A stretch of DNA of 64,000 bases from Ruminiclostridium herbifermentans (GTDB lineage: Bacteria > Bacillota > Clostridia > Acetivibrionales > DSM-1351), in the NCBI RefSeq assembly GCF_005473905.2, contig NZ_CP061336.1, positions 2,100,501-2,164,500 on the forward strand, read 5' to 3'. The notes under the pieces are model-generated. The model ran no database searches, was not told where the DNA came from, and saw only the letters and a program-made list of their open reading frames with translations. Shown piece by piece: positions 19,720-29,480 of the stretch. How positions within the stretch are numbered: position 1 is the first letter of the stretch; each line of letters opens with the position of its first letter. The translations under genes and the position numbers were made by a program.

Positions 19720-20505
19720 TTGAATATACTTTTTATAGGAGACGTATATGGAAATTCAGGAAGGAAAGCAGTAAAAGAATGTGTTCCAAAACTTAAAAAG
19801 GATCTCAAAATAGATTTTTGCATTGCTAACGGAGAAAACTGCGCTGCTGGCAGCGGCATAACATATATAATTGCCCAAGAGTTATATAAAGCTGGTGTGG
19901 ATTGTATAACGATGGGAAATCATACTTGGTCAAAAAAGGAAATATTAAACTTTATTGATTCTGAGGATAAAATTGTAAGGCCCGCTAATTATCCTGCCAA
20001 TGTGCCGGGCAGAGGCTACACCATTATAAAATCAAACGGAATGGAATTGGCTGTATTAAATCTAATGGGCAGAGTATACATGGATTCCATTGAATGTCCG
20101 TTTTTAACTGCCGATAGAATAATCCAAGAAATAAAATCTAAAACAAAAGTTGTTTTTGTAGATATGCACGCAGAAGCTACGTCTGAAAAGATAGCGCTTG
20201 CTTGGTATTTAGATGGTAGGGTATGTTGTCTTGCAGGTACACACACTCATGTACAGACGGCCGATGAGAGAATCTTGCCATTTGGTACAGGGCTAATATC
20301 AGATGTTGGGATGACTGGACCTTATGATGGAGTAATTGGTGTAGAAAAAGATTTAATTATTGAAAGATTCATAAATAGAATGCCTCAAAAATTTGAAGTG
20401 GCAAAAGGTAGAATTCAATTTAATGCTATTTATCTTGAGGTTGATGAAAAAACAGGAAAGTGTCTGAAAATAGAGAGAATATCTGAAATTATTGAAGATA
20501 ATTAA
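19720..20505 (+). CDS. ymdB: YmdB-family metallophosphoesterase
   Basis: A 261-aa calcineurin-like phosphodiesterase of the TIGR00282/YmdB family, reported in Bacillus to act on cyclic nucleotides and to affect biofilm and motility choice. Metal-binding motifs are FIGDVYGNSGR, NGENCAAG, MGNHTW, DMHAEATSEK and AGTHTHVQTAD. I use the TTG at 19720, which directly follows GGAGGAAATCAA and gives the conserved start (M)NILFIGD; the earlier open frame has no ribosome binding site. The rny-ymdB order is conserved in Firmicutes. Confidence 0.92.
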   Translation: MNILFIGDVYGNSGRKAVKECVPKLKKDLKIDFCIANGENCAAGSGITYIIAQELYKAGVDCITMGNHTWSKKEILNFIDSEDKIVRPANYPANVPGRGYTIIKSNGMELAVLNLMGRVYMDSIECPFLTADRIIQEIKSKTKVVFVDMHAEATSEKIALAWYLDGRVCCLAGTHTHVQTADERILPFGTGLISDVGMTGPYDGVIGVEKDLIIERFINRMPQKFEVAKGRIQFNAIYLEVDEKTGKCLKIERISEIIEDN

Positions 20506-20530
20506 AACTTATTTAACTCAGCTTTCCTAG

Positions 20531-20575
20531 TTGAAAATTACAAATATTCAAGCTTATCAATCGTAAAGCTGAGTA
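20531..20575. repeat. inverted repeat downstream of ymdB
   Basis: ACTCAGCTTT pairs exactly with AAAGCTGAGT about 25 bases later. No T-run follows. It may be a weak 3'-end hairpin of ymdB. Confidence 0.5.
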
Positions 20576-20797
20576 ATTTAATGAAATAAGTTATTTTATT
20601 TCTTAACAAACTATTGGTAAGCTTAAGAGCAGTTTGGCTTTTTCATTCTAAAGTCGAGTTAAAAACTTTTTATTTGATATTGCTATCACACCAGAAATTA
20701 CTAGGCTTTAAGCAGTGTTTTCAATTGTAAAGTTTAAGGTAATGAAAATGGCACATGCTTAAAGAATAAAAGCAATTTATTAAGGGGGCATTAGGTT

Positions 20798-21664
20798 ATG
20801 TCATTTCTTTCAAGTGTTTTTTCGGAAGGCTCTGAAAATAGACAAATTAATGAAAATACTATTTTTAATAAGGTCGGAGATTTAGTATACTTGGAGTTTA
20901 AAAATCTGAAAAAATATGATAATATATTAACCCATTGCTTTACTACCAGACTTGGTGGTGTGAGTGAAGGTGAGTGTACTTCACTGAACTTAAGTTTTAA
21001 TAGAAAGGACAATAAAGAAAACATTTTAAAGAACTATAGAATTATTGCAGATGCAATAGGTGTTGACTTTGATAAAATTGTTTTGTCCAATCAGGTACAT
21101 GACAACAAAATAAGGGTAGTGCATTCAGCAGATGCAGGCAAGGGGCTAGTTGCTGAAAGTGACATAATTGGTTTCGATGGACTGTCTACAAATGAGACTG
21201 GAATTCCTTTAGTGACTTTTTACGCAGATTGTGTACCTGTATTAATGCTAGATCCTGTTAAGAAGGCTATAACTGCAGTTCATTCTGGATGGAAGAGCAC
21301 TGTTAAAAATATTTCATACGAAGCCTTGATGCTAATGAAAGATACTTATGGAAGTAATTTTGAGGACATACAGGTTGCAATAGGCCCATCAATCTGTAAG
21401 GATTGCTTTGAAGTGGATTTTGATGTATATAATTGTTTTTTGCATAAATTTAATTGGTGTAAAAAGTATACCGATTTCAGAGCAGGAAAATATCATATTG
21501 ATTTGCAGAGGATAATTAAGCAGGTTTTAGTTGAGGCAGGGGTACCAGAGAACAATGTTGTTATTAGTGATATCTGCACTAAATGCAATAATGATGTTTT
21601 TTTCTCGTATAGAGGTGACAACGGAAAAACAGGAAGCCTTGCTGCAATTATGATGTTAAAATAA
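20798..21664 (+). CDS. pgeF: peptidoglycan editing factor PgeF (multicopper polyphenol oxidase family)
   Basis: A 288-aa member of the YfiH/PgeF (DUF152, laccase-domain) family. In E. coli this protein removes wrongly incorporated serine from UDP-MurNAc peptides; family members also act on purine nucleosides. The zinc and active-site triad is present in NQVHDNKI (His), YADCVPVLM (Cys) and AVHSGWKS (His). AGGGGG precedes the ATG. It may be co-transcribed with the lipoprotein 58 bases downstream. Confidence 0.92.
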   Translation: MSFLSSVFSEGSENRQINENTIFNKVGDLVYLEFKNLKKYDNILTHCFTTRLGGVSEGECTSLNLSFNRKDNKENILKNYRIIADAIGVDFDKIVLSNQVHDNKIRVVHSADAGKGLVAESDIIGFDGLSTNETGIPLVTFYADCVPVLMLDPVKKAITAVHSGWKSTVKNISYEALMLMKDTYGSNFEDIQVAIGPSICKDCFEVDFDVYNCFLHKFNWCKKYTDFRAGKYHIDLQRIIKQVLVEAGVPENNVVISDICTKCNNDVFFSYRGDNGKTGSLAAIMMLK

Positions 21665-21722
21665 TGTTTTTTTAGCGTAAAATATTGATAAAATATTGAT
21701 AAGGTAAGTACGGAGAGAAGGA

Positions 21723-23420
21723 ATGAAAAAACAAGCAAAGATTATTACGTTTTTAGTTTTGATTAGTATACTGCTTAGTGCATGTTCTTTAAATAAAAAA
21801 GTTGAAATTGATAATGATAATGATGTTTATGAAGATAAATATGAAGTTATTGATAAGGGACCTGTAAAGGGCGGAACAGTTAAATTGTTTACAACTCCAA
21901 TAGATACACTGAATCCTATCTTGACTAACAATATGTATGTACAGGATTTTCTTGGGCTAATATTTGAAGGCTTATATAAGCTTGACCATACAGGACAACC
22001 TGTTCCAGTCTTAGCTAAAAGTTCATTATTATCTGCAGATGGATTAACGTTGACAGTTTTTCTAAAAGATAATATTAAGTGGCATGATAAGATGTCATTT
22101 AAGCCTGAGGATGTTGTTTTTACAATAAATACAATAATGGATGCTAAGAATAACAGCATCTATTTGAAAAATGTGAAAAACATTGCGTCTGTTGATGTTG
22201 GGAATTCCAACTCAGTTATAATAAAGCTTAAGCACCCATATTCATTTATTAAAAATGAATTAGTTTTTCCTATTATTCCTGCGCATCACTTTCTTAATGA
22301 GAAGATTAGCGACAAAAACTCAGAAAAGAATCTATTGCCTATTGGGACAGGTCCTTACAGTTTTATTTCCTATGACCCCAAAACATCTATAAAACTAAGG
22401 CAAAATGAACAGTGGTGGTATTCTACTGGACTTAATGATAATGTTGATACAACGGCTGAAAAGGTTAATGCTAAAGAAAATTATTCTGTATTGCCGCCTT
22501 ATATTTCTAAAGTGGAAATAAAGATATTTAAAAATTCTAGTACTGCATTTAATTCATTTCAAACTAGGGATATTGATGCTATACCTGCTAGTTACAGTGA
22601 ATATAGAAAATATATAGGGCGAACAGATATTGTATTAAAGAGATTTGTTGGCAGGAATTATGAGTTTTTATCTTTAAATCTTCATAAGGGTCCGTTTGCT
22701 GATAAACGTGTTAGAAATGCAATTAATTTAATGATTAATAAAAAACAGCTAATAGATTCTTCAGCTATGGGTATTGCAGTGGCAGCTGAAATACCAGTAA
22801 TGCCTAGTTCATGGGTATACCAACTGGTGGATTTTGAACATGATAATGATATAGAAAAAGCAACAGATTTGCTTGAACAAAGTGGATATGTATTTAATTC
22901 TGAGATTAACAAATATGTTAAGAAGACTACGAAACAACCATTGTCAATAAAGCTTATTGTTAATGATGATAACAATCTTAGGAATACAGTGGCTAAAGAA
23001 ATTGCTTCTCAATTGAATAAAAATGGAATTAGTGTTGAGGTATCAAAAATTCCTTGGGAAAGTGTTCAAAAAACCATAAAGACAGGCAATTATGATATGG
23101 CACTAATGGGATATAGAATTTCATCTATTCCTGATTTGTCCTTTGCATATTCTACTGATGAAATTAACAGTGGATTGAATGTTGCAGGCTACAGCAATCC
23201 TAACGTGGATAATATTCTTAAAAGCATATTAATTGACAATAATATAGAATCTCAAAAAGCTAGCTATATCAATCTAATTAATGTAATATCAGAGGATAGA
23301 CCGTATATAGGTTTATTCTTCCTAAATGAGAGTGTTATGTATAACAAGAGTGTTAGAGGGGCAATAAACCCTTATGTGTGGGATAAGTATAATAATATTT
23401 CGAAATGGTATAAACCCTAA
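21723..23420 (+). CDS. ABC transporter peptide-binding lipoprotein (SBP family 5), orphan
   Basis: A 565-aa extracellular solute-binding protein of the oligopeptide/nickel class. It starts with a lipoprotein signal (LLSACSLN, lipid-modified Cys at about 21). A GGTVKLFTTPIDTLNPIL-type beginning of the mature domain and LSADGLTLTVFLKDNIKWHD are typical of the family. No permease or ATPase gene is near, so it is either an orphan receptor or works with a transporter elsewhere. GGAGAAGGA precedes the ATG. Confidence 0.88.
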   Translation: MKKQAKIITFLVLISILLSACSLNKKVEIDNDNDVYEDKYEVIDKGPVKGGTVKLFTTPIDTLNPILTNNMYVQDFLGLIFEGLYKLDHTGQPVPVLAKSSLLSADGLTLTVFLKDNIKWHDKMSFKPEDVVFTINTIMDAKNNSIYLKNVKNIASVDVGNSNSVIIKLKHPYSFIKNELVFPIIPAHHFLNEKISDKNSEKNLLPIGTGPYSFISYDPKTSIKLRQNEQWWYSTGLNDNVDTTAEKVNAKENYSVLPPYISKVEIKIFKNSSTAFNSFQTRDIDAIPASYSEYRKYIGRTDIVLKRFVGRNYEFLSLNLHKGPFADKRVRNAINLMINKKQLIDSSAMGIAVAAEIPVMPSSWVYQLVDFEHDNDIEKATDLLEQSGYVFNSEINKYVKKTTKQPLSIKLIVNDDNNLRNTVAKEIASQLNKNGISVEVSKIPWESVQKTIKTGNYDMALMGYRISSIPDLSFAYSTDEINSGLNVAGYSNPNVDNILKSILIDNNIESQKASYINLINVISEDRPYIGLFFLNESVMYNKSVRGAINPYVWDKYNNISKWYKP

Positions 23421-23743
23421 GATAAATATGTTTTTCAAACATATTTATTTTAGAGTAGCAAAAATCCAAAGGCTTTTTGACGGTTTGAGTTGTGAAAACA
23501 AGGTGCTTTTTGAGCCACAAAAACCACAAGTGTTTTTTTTGCAGTGTTGCTGTTGTATAAACATATCTTTACGGTAGCAAAAGCCTTGGCTTTTTAAAGG
23601 TATAGGTGATTGTGTAATAGAGTTTATTTTGTTATTGTGTAGGCAAGTGGAATTGCACAAAAATGCAGTTAGACTTAGTTGTACAAAGGTCTGTACGATA
23701 GATAATTTATATTTTATGCCGAGAGTTGGCGTGGGAGGTTTTT
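23421..23743. other. repeat-rich gap upstream of lspA
   Basis: This gap holds a dispersed-repeat element at 23489-23562 and two imperfect copies of a GTAGCAAAAnCCnnnGGCTTTTT motif, at about 23455 and 23573. I see no gene here. Confidence 0.6.
23489..23562 (-). repeat. dispersed short repeat element, family 1 (copy near lspA)
   Basis: A 74-bp element bounded by GTTGTGAAAAC and GTTGTATAAAC-type ends. Read on the minus strand it contains ACACTTGTGG followed by CTCAAAAAGCAC. The same order of motifs occurs at 1104-1268, 33844-33916 and 34263-34317. Confidence 0.6.
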
Positions 23744-24229
23744 ATGATTTGGGCTATTATAGTTATTTTAGGATTTATTCTTGACAGAGCTTCAAAGGTG
23801 TGGGCAATTGATGCATTAGCAGACAAGCCAATAACTGTTATTGATAATTTTTTCTATTTTAGATATCTTGAAAATAAGGGTGCAGCCTTTAGTATATTAC
23901 AAGGCAAAACAACATTTCTTATTATAATGACCTCACTGGTATCTCTAGCAGTACTTTTTGTTATTTTTAAATACAAAGATAAATTTTTACGAGTTACTTT
24001 ATCGTTAATACTCAGTGGGGCATTGGGCAATTTGTATGATAGAATAGCTAAAGGAAGTGTTACAGATTTTATAGATTTCCATTTTGGCTCTTATGTATTT
24101 CCAACTTTCAATGTAGCAGACATGCTTGTTGTTGTGGGAACTATTTTCTTAGCAGTATATATTCTCTTTATTTATAAAGAGGACAAGCCAGTTGAGGAAC
24201 AGAGTACGGAGACTATAGAAGAGAAATAA
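23744..24229 (+). CDS. lspA: lipoprotein signal peptidase (signal peptidase II)
   Basis: An aspartic membrane protease that removes signal peptides from lipid-modified prolipoproteins. The 161-aa protein has four membrane helices. It has RASKVWAID near the start, and the two catalytic aspartates lie in GALGNLYDRIAKGSVTDFID and FNVADMLVVVG. The frame opens earlier, but the ATG at 23744 follows GGAGG with good spacing. The pseudouridine synthase follows 46 bases later, the usual lspA-rluD pairing of Firmicutes. Confidence 0.95.
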   Translation: MIWAIIVILGFILDRASKVWAIDALADKPITVIDNFFYFRYLENKGAAFSILQGKTTFLIIMTSLVSLAVLFVIFKYKDKFLRVTLSLILSGALGNLYDRIAKGSVTDFIDFHFGSYVFPTFNVADMLVVVGTIFLAVYILFIYKEDKPVEEQSTETIEEK

Positions 24230-24275
24230 TAGAAATACTGGAAGTATTTAATTGATAGAATTTTGGAGGGTTATA

Positions 24276-25190
24276 GTGAAAGAAATAATATTAGAATGTG
24301 ATATAGATGATGCAAGAATAGATACTTGGCTTTCATCAAATATGGAGGACTATTCCAGAACCTATATACAAAGGCTTTGTCAGGATGGGAATGTAGCTGT
24401 AAACGGAGAAAAGGTAAAGCAGAATTTTAAGCTAAAAGCTGGAGATAATATAGTTGTTAATGTACCTGAGCCTGAAATGCTGAATATTTTAGCTGAGGAT
24501 ATACCATTAGACATTGTATATGAGGATGAACATATTATTGTAATTAATAAACCAAAGGGAATGGTTGTACATCCGGCAGTTGGCAATTATACAGGTACAT
24601 TGGTTAATGCTCTGATGAAACACTGCGGAGATAGCTTGTCGGACATTAATGGAGTGATTAGACCAGGTATCGTTCATAGAATTGATAAAGATACTTCAGG
24701 ACTTCTTGTAGTTGCAAAAAGCAATAAGGCACATGAAAAACTTTCGGAAGATTTGAAAACCCACGATATTCGAAGAGAGTATATTGCTTTGGCAGAAGGC
24801 ATTATTTATGAAAACAATGGCAGAATTGATGCACCAATTGGCAGACACCCTGTAGATAGAAAAAAAATGAGTGTCAATCTGAAAAACGGCAGGGAAGCTA
24901 TAACTCATTTTACAGTACGTGAGAGATTTTCTACTGCAACCTATTTGGAACTTAAGCTTGAAACAGGCAGAACGCATCAGATAAGAGTGCATTTATCCTA
25001 TATAGATCACCCAATAATTGGGGATGCCGTATATGGCAGAAAGAAACAGCGATTTAAGACCCATGGTCAGGTTTTGCATGCGTTCAGATTACAATTTAAA
25101 CATCCAATTACTGGTGAAGAAATGCAATTTGAAACGGATGTACCAGATTACTTTCAAAAGCTTGTAGAAGAATTAAGAAATTTGAAATAA
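24276..25190 (+). CDS. RluD-like 23S rRNA pseudouridine synthase
   Basis: A 304-aa RluA-family enzyme with an N-terminal S4 domain (ARIDTWLSS, RTYIQRLCQDGNVAVNG). The catalytic motif is HRIDKDTSGLLVVAK, and GRTHQIRVHLSYIDHPIIGD follows. I use the GTG at 24276, six bases after GGAGGG, rather than an upstream TTG that has no ribosome binding site. Its place next to lspA matches ylyB of Bacillus. The RluD-like role in 23S rRNA is inferred from the family. Confidence 0.93.
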   Translation: MKEIILECDIDDARIDTWLSSNMEDYSRTYIQRLCQDGNVAVNGEKVKQNFKLKAGDNIVVNVPEPEMLNILAEDIPLDIVYEDEHIIVINKPKGMVVHPAVGNYTGTLVNALMKHCGDSLSDINGVIRPGIVHRIDKDTSGLLVVAKSNKAHEKLSEDLKTHDIRREYIALAEGIIYENNGRIDAPIGRHPVDRKKMSVNLKNGREAITHFTVRERFSTATYLELKLETGRTHQIRVHLSYIDHPIIGDAVYGRKKQRFKTHGQVLHAFRLQFKHPITGEEMQFETDVPDYFQKLVEELRNLK

Positions 25191-25286
25191 ATTTATAGAC
25201 AACCTTAATTTGTTATGATATTATTACTTTTAGTAAAAACTAAGCTTCAATATATAAATATTGAGTTAAGTCAATAATGTATTTTT

Positions 25287-25318
25287 ACCTTTAAATTTGT
25301 CCAGAGAGGCAATAAGGT
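25287..25318 (+). promoter_or_regulatory. PyrR-binding RNA loop (anti-antiterminator) of the pyr operon
   Basis: ACCTT (25287-25291) pairs with AAGGT (25314-25318). Inside, TTG pairs with CAA and CC with GG, leaving a bulged U and the loop AGAGA. This is the conserved PyrR target (UCCAGAGAGGC). UMP-bound PyrR is known to hold this form and favour termination. The 3' half GGCAATAAG can instead pair with CTTCTTGCC of the terminator's 5' arm, which would be the antiterminator. Confidence 0.85.
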
Positions 25319-25401
25319 GAGATTTTAAACAGACATTATTTTGTATAATCGTTTATACATCTATATGATTATATATGTGAGATTATATTTGTGATATGTT
25401 T

Positions 25402-25432
25402 AAGCTTCTTGCCTTTGGCAAGAAGCTTTTTT
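25402..25432 (+). terminator. attenuator terminator upstream of pyrR
   Basis: A perfect 12-bp stem, AAGCTTCTTGCC / GGCAAGAAGCTT, with a three-base loop and a following T-run. It lies between the PyrR-binding loop and pyrR, and is the regulated terminator of pyrimidine attenuation. Confidence 0.92.
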
Positions 25433-25516
25433 AACGTATAAATACATTTTTCTATATGAATACATAAGTTTAAAAAAATTAGGCAAATATCATAGGTAGA
25501 GGAAAGGAGATTTGAT

Positions 25517-26053
25517 ATGCAAATGACAGAAATAATGGATGAAAGTGCTATTTCAAGAGCAATAACAAGAATATCCCATGAAATTATCGAAAAGAACAAG
25601 GGTGTTGAAAACCTTGTTTTAATGGGTATTCAAAGAAGAGGTGTACCTCTTGCACGAAGAATTGCAGCAAAAATTAAAGAAGTAGAAAATACTGAAATTC
25701 CTGTAGGTATATTGGATATTACTCTCTACCGTGATGACTTGAGTTTGCTAAATGAACATCCGGTTATTAACGGCACAGAAATTAATTTTGATATTGCAAA
25801 CAAAAAAGTAGTATTAGTTGATGATGTTATTTATACTGGAAGAACTGTTAGAGCTGCAATTGATGCACTTATGGATATTAACAGACCTCAGATGATACAG
25901 CTGGCTGTTATGATTGATAGAGGACACCGGGAACTGCCTATCAGAGCGGATTATGTAGGTAAAAATGTACCAACCTCTAGAAGTGAAATAGTTCATGTTA
26001 ATGTGAAAGAGATTGATGGCGAAAATAGTGTTACTATTACAAACAAAGAATAG
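25517..26053 (+). CDS. pyrR: pyr operon attenuator protein / uracil phosphoribosyltransferase
   Basis: PyrR binds pyr mRNA when UMP is high and causes early termination; it also has uracil phosphoribosyltransferase activity. The protein is 178 aa. The PRPP-binding motif is [17 protein letters not shown], and [14 protein letters not shown] and the [20 protein letters not shown] region are characteristic. AAAGGAG is seven bases before the ATG. Its own RNA target lies in the leader immediately upstream, so it is autoregulated. pyrB follows after 12 bases. Confidence 0.97.
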   Translation: MQMTEIMDESAISRAITRISHEIIEKNKGVENLVLMGIQRRGVPLARRIAAKIKEVENTEIPVGILDITLYRDDLSLLNEHPVINGTEINFDIANKKVVLVDDVIYTGRTVRAAIDALMDINRPQMIQLAVMIDRGHRELPIRADYVGKNVPTSRSEIVHVNVKEIDGENSVTITNKE

Positions 26054-26065
26054 GAGTAATGGAGT

Positions 26066-27007
26066 ATGAATTTGAAATCTAAGGATTTACTTGGACTTAG
26101 AGATATTTCAGCTGAGGAGATACAATATATATTGGAAACTGCCAAGACAATGAAGTATATTGTAACTTCAAACAATAAAAAAACTGCTCATCTACAAGGA
26201 AAATCAATTATAACTCTTTTTTATGAAAATAGTACTAGGACAAGGCTTTCCTTTGAACTTGCTTCAAAATATATGGGAGCAAGTGCTGCAAATATATCAG
26301 CATCAAGCAGCAGTGTTTCAAAAGGAGAAACTCTTATTGATACTGGAAATACAATTAATATGATGGGTTCGGATGTTGTTATTATTAGACACCCAATGTC
26401 AGGAGCACCACATCTTCTTGCTAAAAATATTAAAGCTTCTGTTATTAATGCAGGCGACGGAATGAATGAACATCCAACACAAGCTCTTCTAGATATGTTT
26501 ACTATACTTGAGAAAAAGGGAACAATAAAAGGATTGAAAATTGCTATTATTGGAGACATCCTACATAGCAGAGTAGCTAGAAGTAATATATGGGGACTTA
26601 CTAAGCTTGGAGCAGAGGTTAGCATATCAGGGCCGGCAACATTGATTCCAAGAGATATTGATAAATTGGGTGTTAAGGTATATAGCACAGTTCAGGAAGC
26701 AATTTTAGATGCTGATGTGGTTATGGGGCTTAGAATTCAGTTAGAGCGTCAGAAAAAAGGATTATTTCCTACAATAAGAGAGTATTCAAGATTCTTTGGC
26801 ATTGATGACAAGAGACTGAAGCTTGCAAAAGAAGATGCTTTGGTTTTACATCCTGGACCTGTAAATAGAGGAGTAGAGCTTGCATCTTCAGTCATTGACG
26901 GAGAGCAGTCTTTTATAAATGAACAGGTTACAAATGGGGTTGCAATCAGAATGGCTCTACTATATCTTTTGACTAGGAGGGGCACAAATAATGAAGTTAC
27001 TAATTAA
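26066..27007 (+). CDS. pyrB: aspartate carbamoyltransferase catalytic subunit
   Basis: Joins carbamoyl phosphate and aspartate to give carbamoyl aspartate, the committed pyrimidine step. The 313-aa protein has the carbamoyl-phosphate loop [10 protein letters not shown], the [12 protein letters not shown] helix and [11 protein letters not shown]. There is no pyrI regulatory-subunit gene beside it, as in Bacillus, where control is through PyrR. Its last 17 bases overlap pyrC. Confidence 0.97.
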   Translation: MNLKSKDLLGLRDISAEEIQYILETAKTMKYIVTSNNKKTAHLQGKSIITLFYENSTRTRLSFELASKYMGASAANISASSSSVSKGETLIDTGNTINMMGSDVVIIRHPMSGAPHLLAKNIKASVINAGDGMNEHPTQALLDMFTILEKKGTIKGLKIAIIGDILHSRVARSNIWGLTKLGAEVSISGPATLIPRDIDKLGVKVYSTVQEAILDADVVMGLRIQLERQKKGLFPTIREYSRFFGIDDKRLKLAKEDALVLHPGPVNRGVELASSVIDGEQSFINEQVTNGVAIRMALLYLLTRRGTNNEVTN

Positions 27008-28277
27008 AAATGGACGTATATTTGATGGAAAATCTGCAACTAGCAGAATTTCAGATATTCTTATAGAAGATGGAATTATAGTTGAAATAGAGAATGAAAT
27101 AGAATCAACAGGCTGTGAAATTATTGATGCAAAGGAAATGTATGTTTTACCGGGACTTGTTGATGCACACTGTCATTTAAGAGAACCAGGTTTTGAGTAT
27201 AAAGAAGATATAGAATCAGGAACTAGAAGTGCAGCGAAAGGCGGTTTTACTTCTATAGCATGTATGCCTAATACTAATCCTGTTTTAGATAATGAAGCAA
27301 TGATAATGTATATTATAAATAAGGCAAAAACTGATGGAATTGTGAATGTATATCCTATTGGAGCAGTAACAAAAGGCTTAAAGGGTGAAGAACTCAGTGA
27401 AATAGGTGAAATAAAGTTTGCTGGAGCAGTTGCACTTTCTGATGACGGCAGACCTGTCAACAATTCAGCTTTAATGAAAAAGGCTATGCAATATGCATCT
27501 ATGTTTGATATAACAATAATTTCGCATTGTGAAGACTTAGATCTTGTTGATGAGGGTCTTATGAATGAAGGCTACTATTCTTCAATACTTGGATTAAAAG
27601 GTAACCCTGCTCCTGCTGAAGAGGTAATGATAGCAAGAGACTTAATACTCGCAGAATATACAAAAGCAACTGTTCATATAGCACATGTGAGCACTGAACT
27701 TGGAGTAGATTTGATTAGAAATGCTAAAAGAAGAGGAGTTAATGTTACAGCAGAGACATGTCCACATTACTTTTCACTGACAGAGAAAGCTTGCGAAGGC
27801 TTTAATACTAACGCAAAAGTTAATCCACCTCTTAGAACTCAAAAAGATGTAGAGGCAATTATTGAAGGCTTAAAGGATGGCACTATTGATATAATTTCAA
27901 CTGACCATGCTCCTCATCACATAGATGAAAAAAATGTTGAATTCAAGCTCGCAGCTAATGGTATGGTTGGTTTTGAAACAGCCTTTCCGTTAGCAATAAC
28001 ATATTTAGTAAAACCTGGGCATCTTACAGTTGAAGAACTAGTTAACAAAATGTGTGTAAATCCTTCAAAAATGCTGGGCTTAAATAAAGGAACAATAGAA
28101 ATAGGTAAATCTGCAGACATTTTAATTTTTGACATAAATGAACAATATACTGTAGATACAAGTACATTTGAATCAAAAAGTAAAAATTCACCTTTTGATG
28201 GATTCAAACTCTATGGACAGCCGCAATATACAATTGTAAACGGAAATCCAATAGTTAGAGAAAAGGTACTTTTGTAA
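26991..28277 (+). CDS. pyrC: dihydroorotase
   Basis: Cyclises carbamoyl aspartate to dihydroorotate. The 428-aa type I zinc amidohydrolase has the metal motif [10 protein letters not shown], a second-site carboxylate region [25 protein letters not shown] and the catalytic STDHAPH. It overlaps the end of pyrB. AGGAGG inside pyrB precedes its ATG. Confidence 0.97.
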   Translation: MKLLIKNGRIFDGKSATSRISDILIEDGIIVEIENEIESTGCEIIDAKEMYVLPGLVDAHCHLREPGFEYKEDIESGTRSAAKGGFTSIACMPNTNPVLDNEAMIMYIINKAKTDGIVNVYPIGAVTKGLKGEELSEIGEIKFAGAVALSDDGRPVNNSALMKKAMQYASMFDITIISHCEDLDLVDEGLMNEGYYSSILGLKGNPAPAEEVMIARDLILAEYTKATVHIAHVSTELGVDLIRNAKRRGVNVTAETCPHYFSLTEKACEGFNTNAKVNPPLRTQKDVEAIIEGLKDGTIDIISTDHAPHHIDEKNVEFKLAANGMVGFETAFPLAITYLVKPGHLTVEELVNKMCVNPSKMLGLNKGTIEIGKSADILIFDINEQYTVDTSTFESKSKNSPFDGFKLYGQPQYTIVNGNPIVREKVLL

Positions 28278-28387
28278 TCATAGAATGTGTAGTCCCCGGT
28301 CATGGGCTGCTTATTATCACTTAATGCTCAAAATTAGTGGTGGTAGGCATCGGATAAAATGATATTGAGAAAACGGAGGAAGTTAAG

Positions 28388-29341
28388 ATGTTTATTGACA
28401 GATTAATAGAAGGTATTCAAGAAAAGGATAATCCAACAGTAGTTGGCTTAGATCCAAAAATGGAATATATACCAGCGTTTATAAAGGACAAAACCTTCAA
28501 GGAATACGGTTTAAATTTGAAGGGCTGTGCAGAGGCAATTATTGAGTTTAACAAAATGATAATTGACGCAATATATGATTTGGTTCCTGCTGTAAAGCCT
28601 CAGCTGGCATATTATGAAATGTATGGTGTTGATGGTATTTATGCCTTTGATGAAACTTGCAAATATGCTAAGAGTAAAGGTTTAATAATTATAGCTGATG
28701 GCAAACGTAATGATATTGGTACCACTGCTGAAGCATATTCAAATGCATTCTTAGGAATAACAGAAATTGACAAGCAAATTAAACAAAAGGCATTTGATGT
28801 GGATGCACTAACAGTAAATCCATATTTAGGTGAGGATGGCATCAAACCTTTTATAAATGATTGTATAAATAATGAAAAAGGTATTTTTGTTCTTGTAAAG
28901 ACTTCAAATAAATCTTCAGGTCAGCTTCAAGATCTTGTTACTCAAAATTGCAAAAGTATATATGAAATTATGGCTGAATATGTATATGAGTGGGGAAAGC
29001 CAGTTACGGGTAAATATGGGTATAGCAGTGTTGGTGCTGTTGTAGGTGCTACTTATCCCAATCAGGCAAAACTGCTTAGGTCAATAATGAAGAAAGCATA
29101 TATATTAGTTCCTGGCTATGGAGCTCAGGGAGGTACAGCAAGAGATTGTGTAAATTCATTCCAAAAAGATAGGCTTGGGGCAATAGTAAATGCATCAAGA
29201 AGTGTAATGTGTGCATATAAATCCGATATTTGGAAAAATGAATATAATGAACAGAAATTTGCCGATGCTTCAAGAGCTGAAGTAATTAGAATGAAAAATG
29301 ACCTTAATTCGGCATTAAATGAAGGTTTAAATCAAAAATAA
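28388..29341 (+). CDS. pyrF: orotidine 5'-phosphate decarboxylase (type 2)
   Basis: Removes CO2 from OMP to make UMP, the last step of the pathway. At 317 aa it is the longer 'type 2' form, with GLDPKMEYIP, the catalytic IIADGKRNDIGTTAEAY, TVNPYLGEDGI and PGYGAQGGT for phosphate binding. GGAGG precedes the ATG. A 110-base gap follows pyrC; it has no PyrR loop that I can see. Confidence 0.96.
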   Translation: MFIDRLIEGIQEKDNPTVVGLDPKMEYIPAFIKDKTFKEYGLNLKGCAEAIIEFNKMIIDAIYDLVPAVKPQLAYYEMYGVDGIYAFDETCKYAKSKGLIIIADGKRNDIGTTAEAYSNAFLGITEIDKQIKQKAFDVDALTVNPYLGEDGIKPFINDCINNEKGIFVLVKTSNKSSGQLQDLVTQNCKSIYEIMAEYVYEWGKPVTGKYGYSSVGAVVGATYPNQAKLLRSIMKKAYILVPGYGAQGGTARDCVNSFQKDRLGAIVNASRSVMCAYKSDIWKNEYNEQKFADASRAEVIRMKNDLNSALNEGLNQK

Positions 29342-29480
29342 GAGGTTTAGCTTAAGAAATAAATTAATATGGATATTATATTATGTAAAGTTATTTTCTT
29401 ATTTATAAAAATATAATAGACAAATTAATTTTTTATAGATGAAACGGTTAAGGTGTAAAAAATATATATAGGGGTGGAAT

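Noticed and set aside
28280-28330. Second PyrR site between pyrC and pyrF
   Set aside because: A weak G-U-rich hairpin is present, but the conserved CCAGAGAGGC loop and a terminator are absent.
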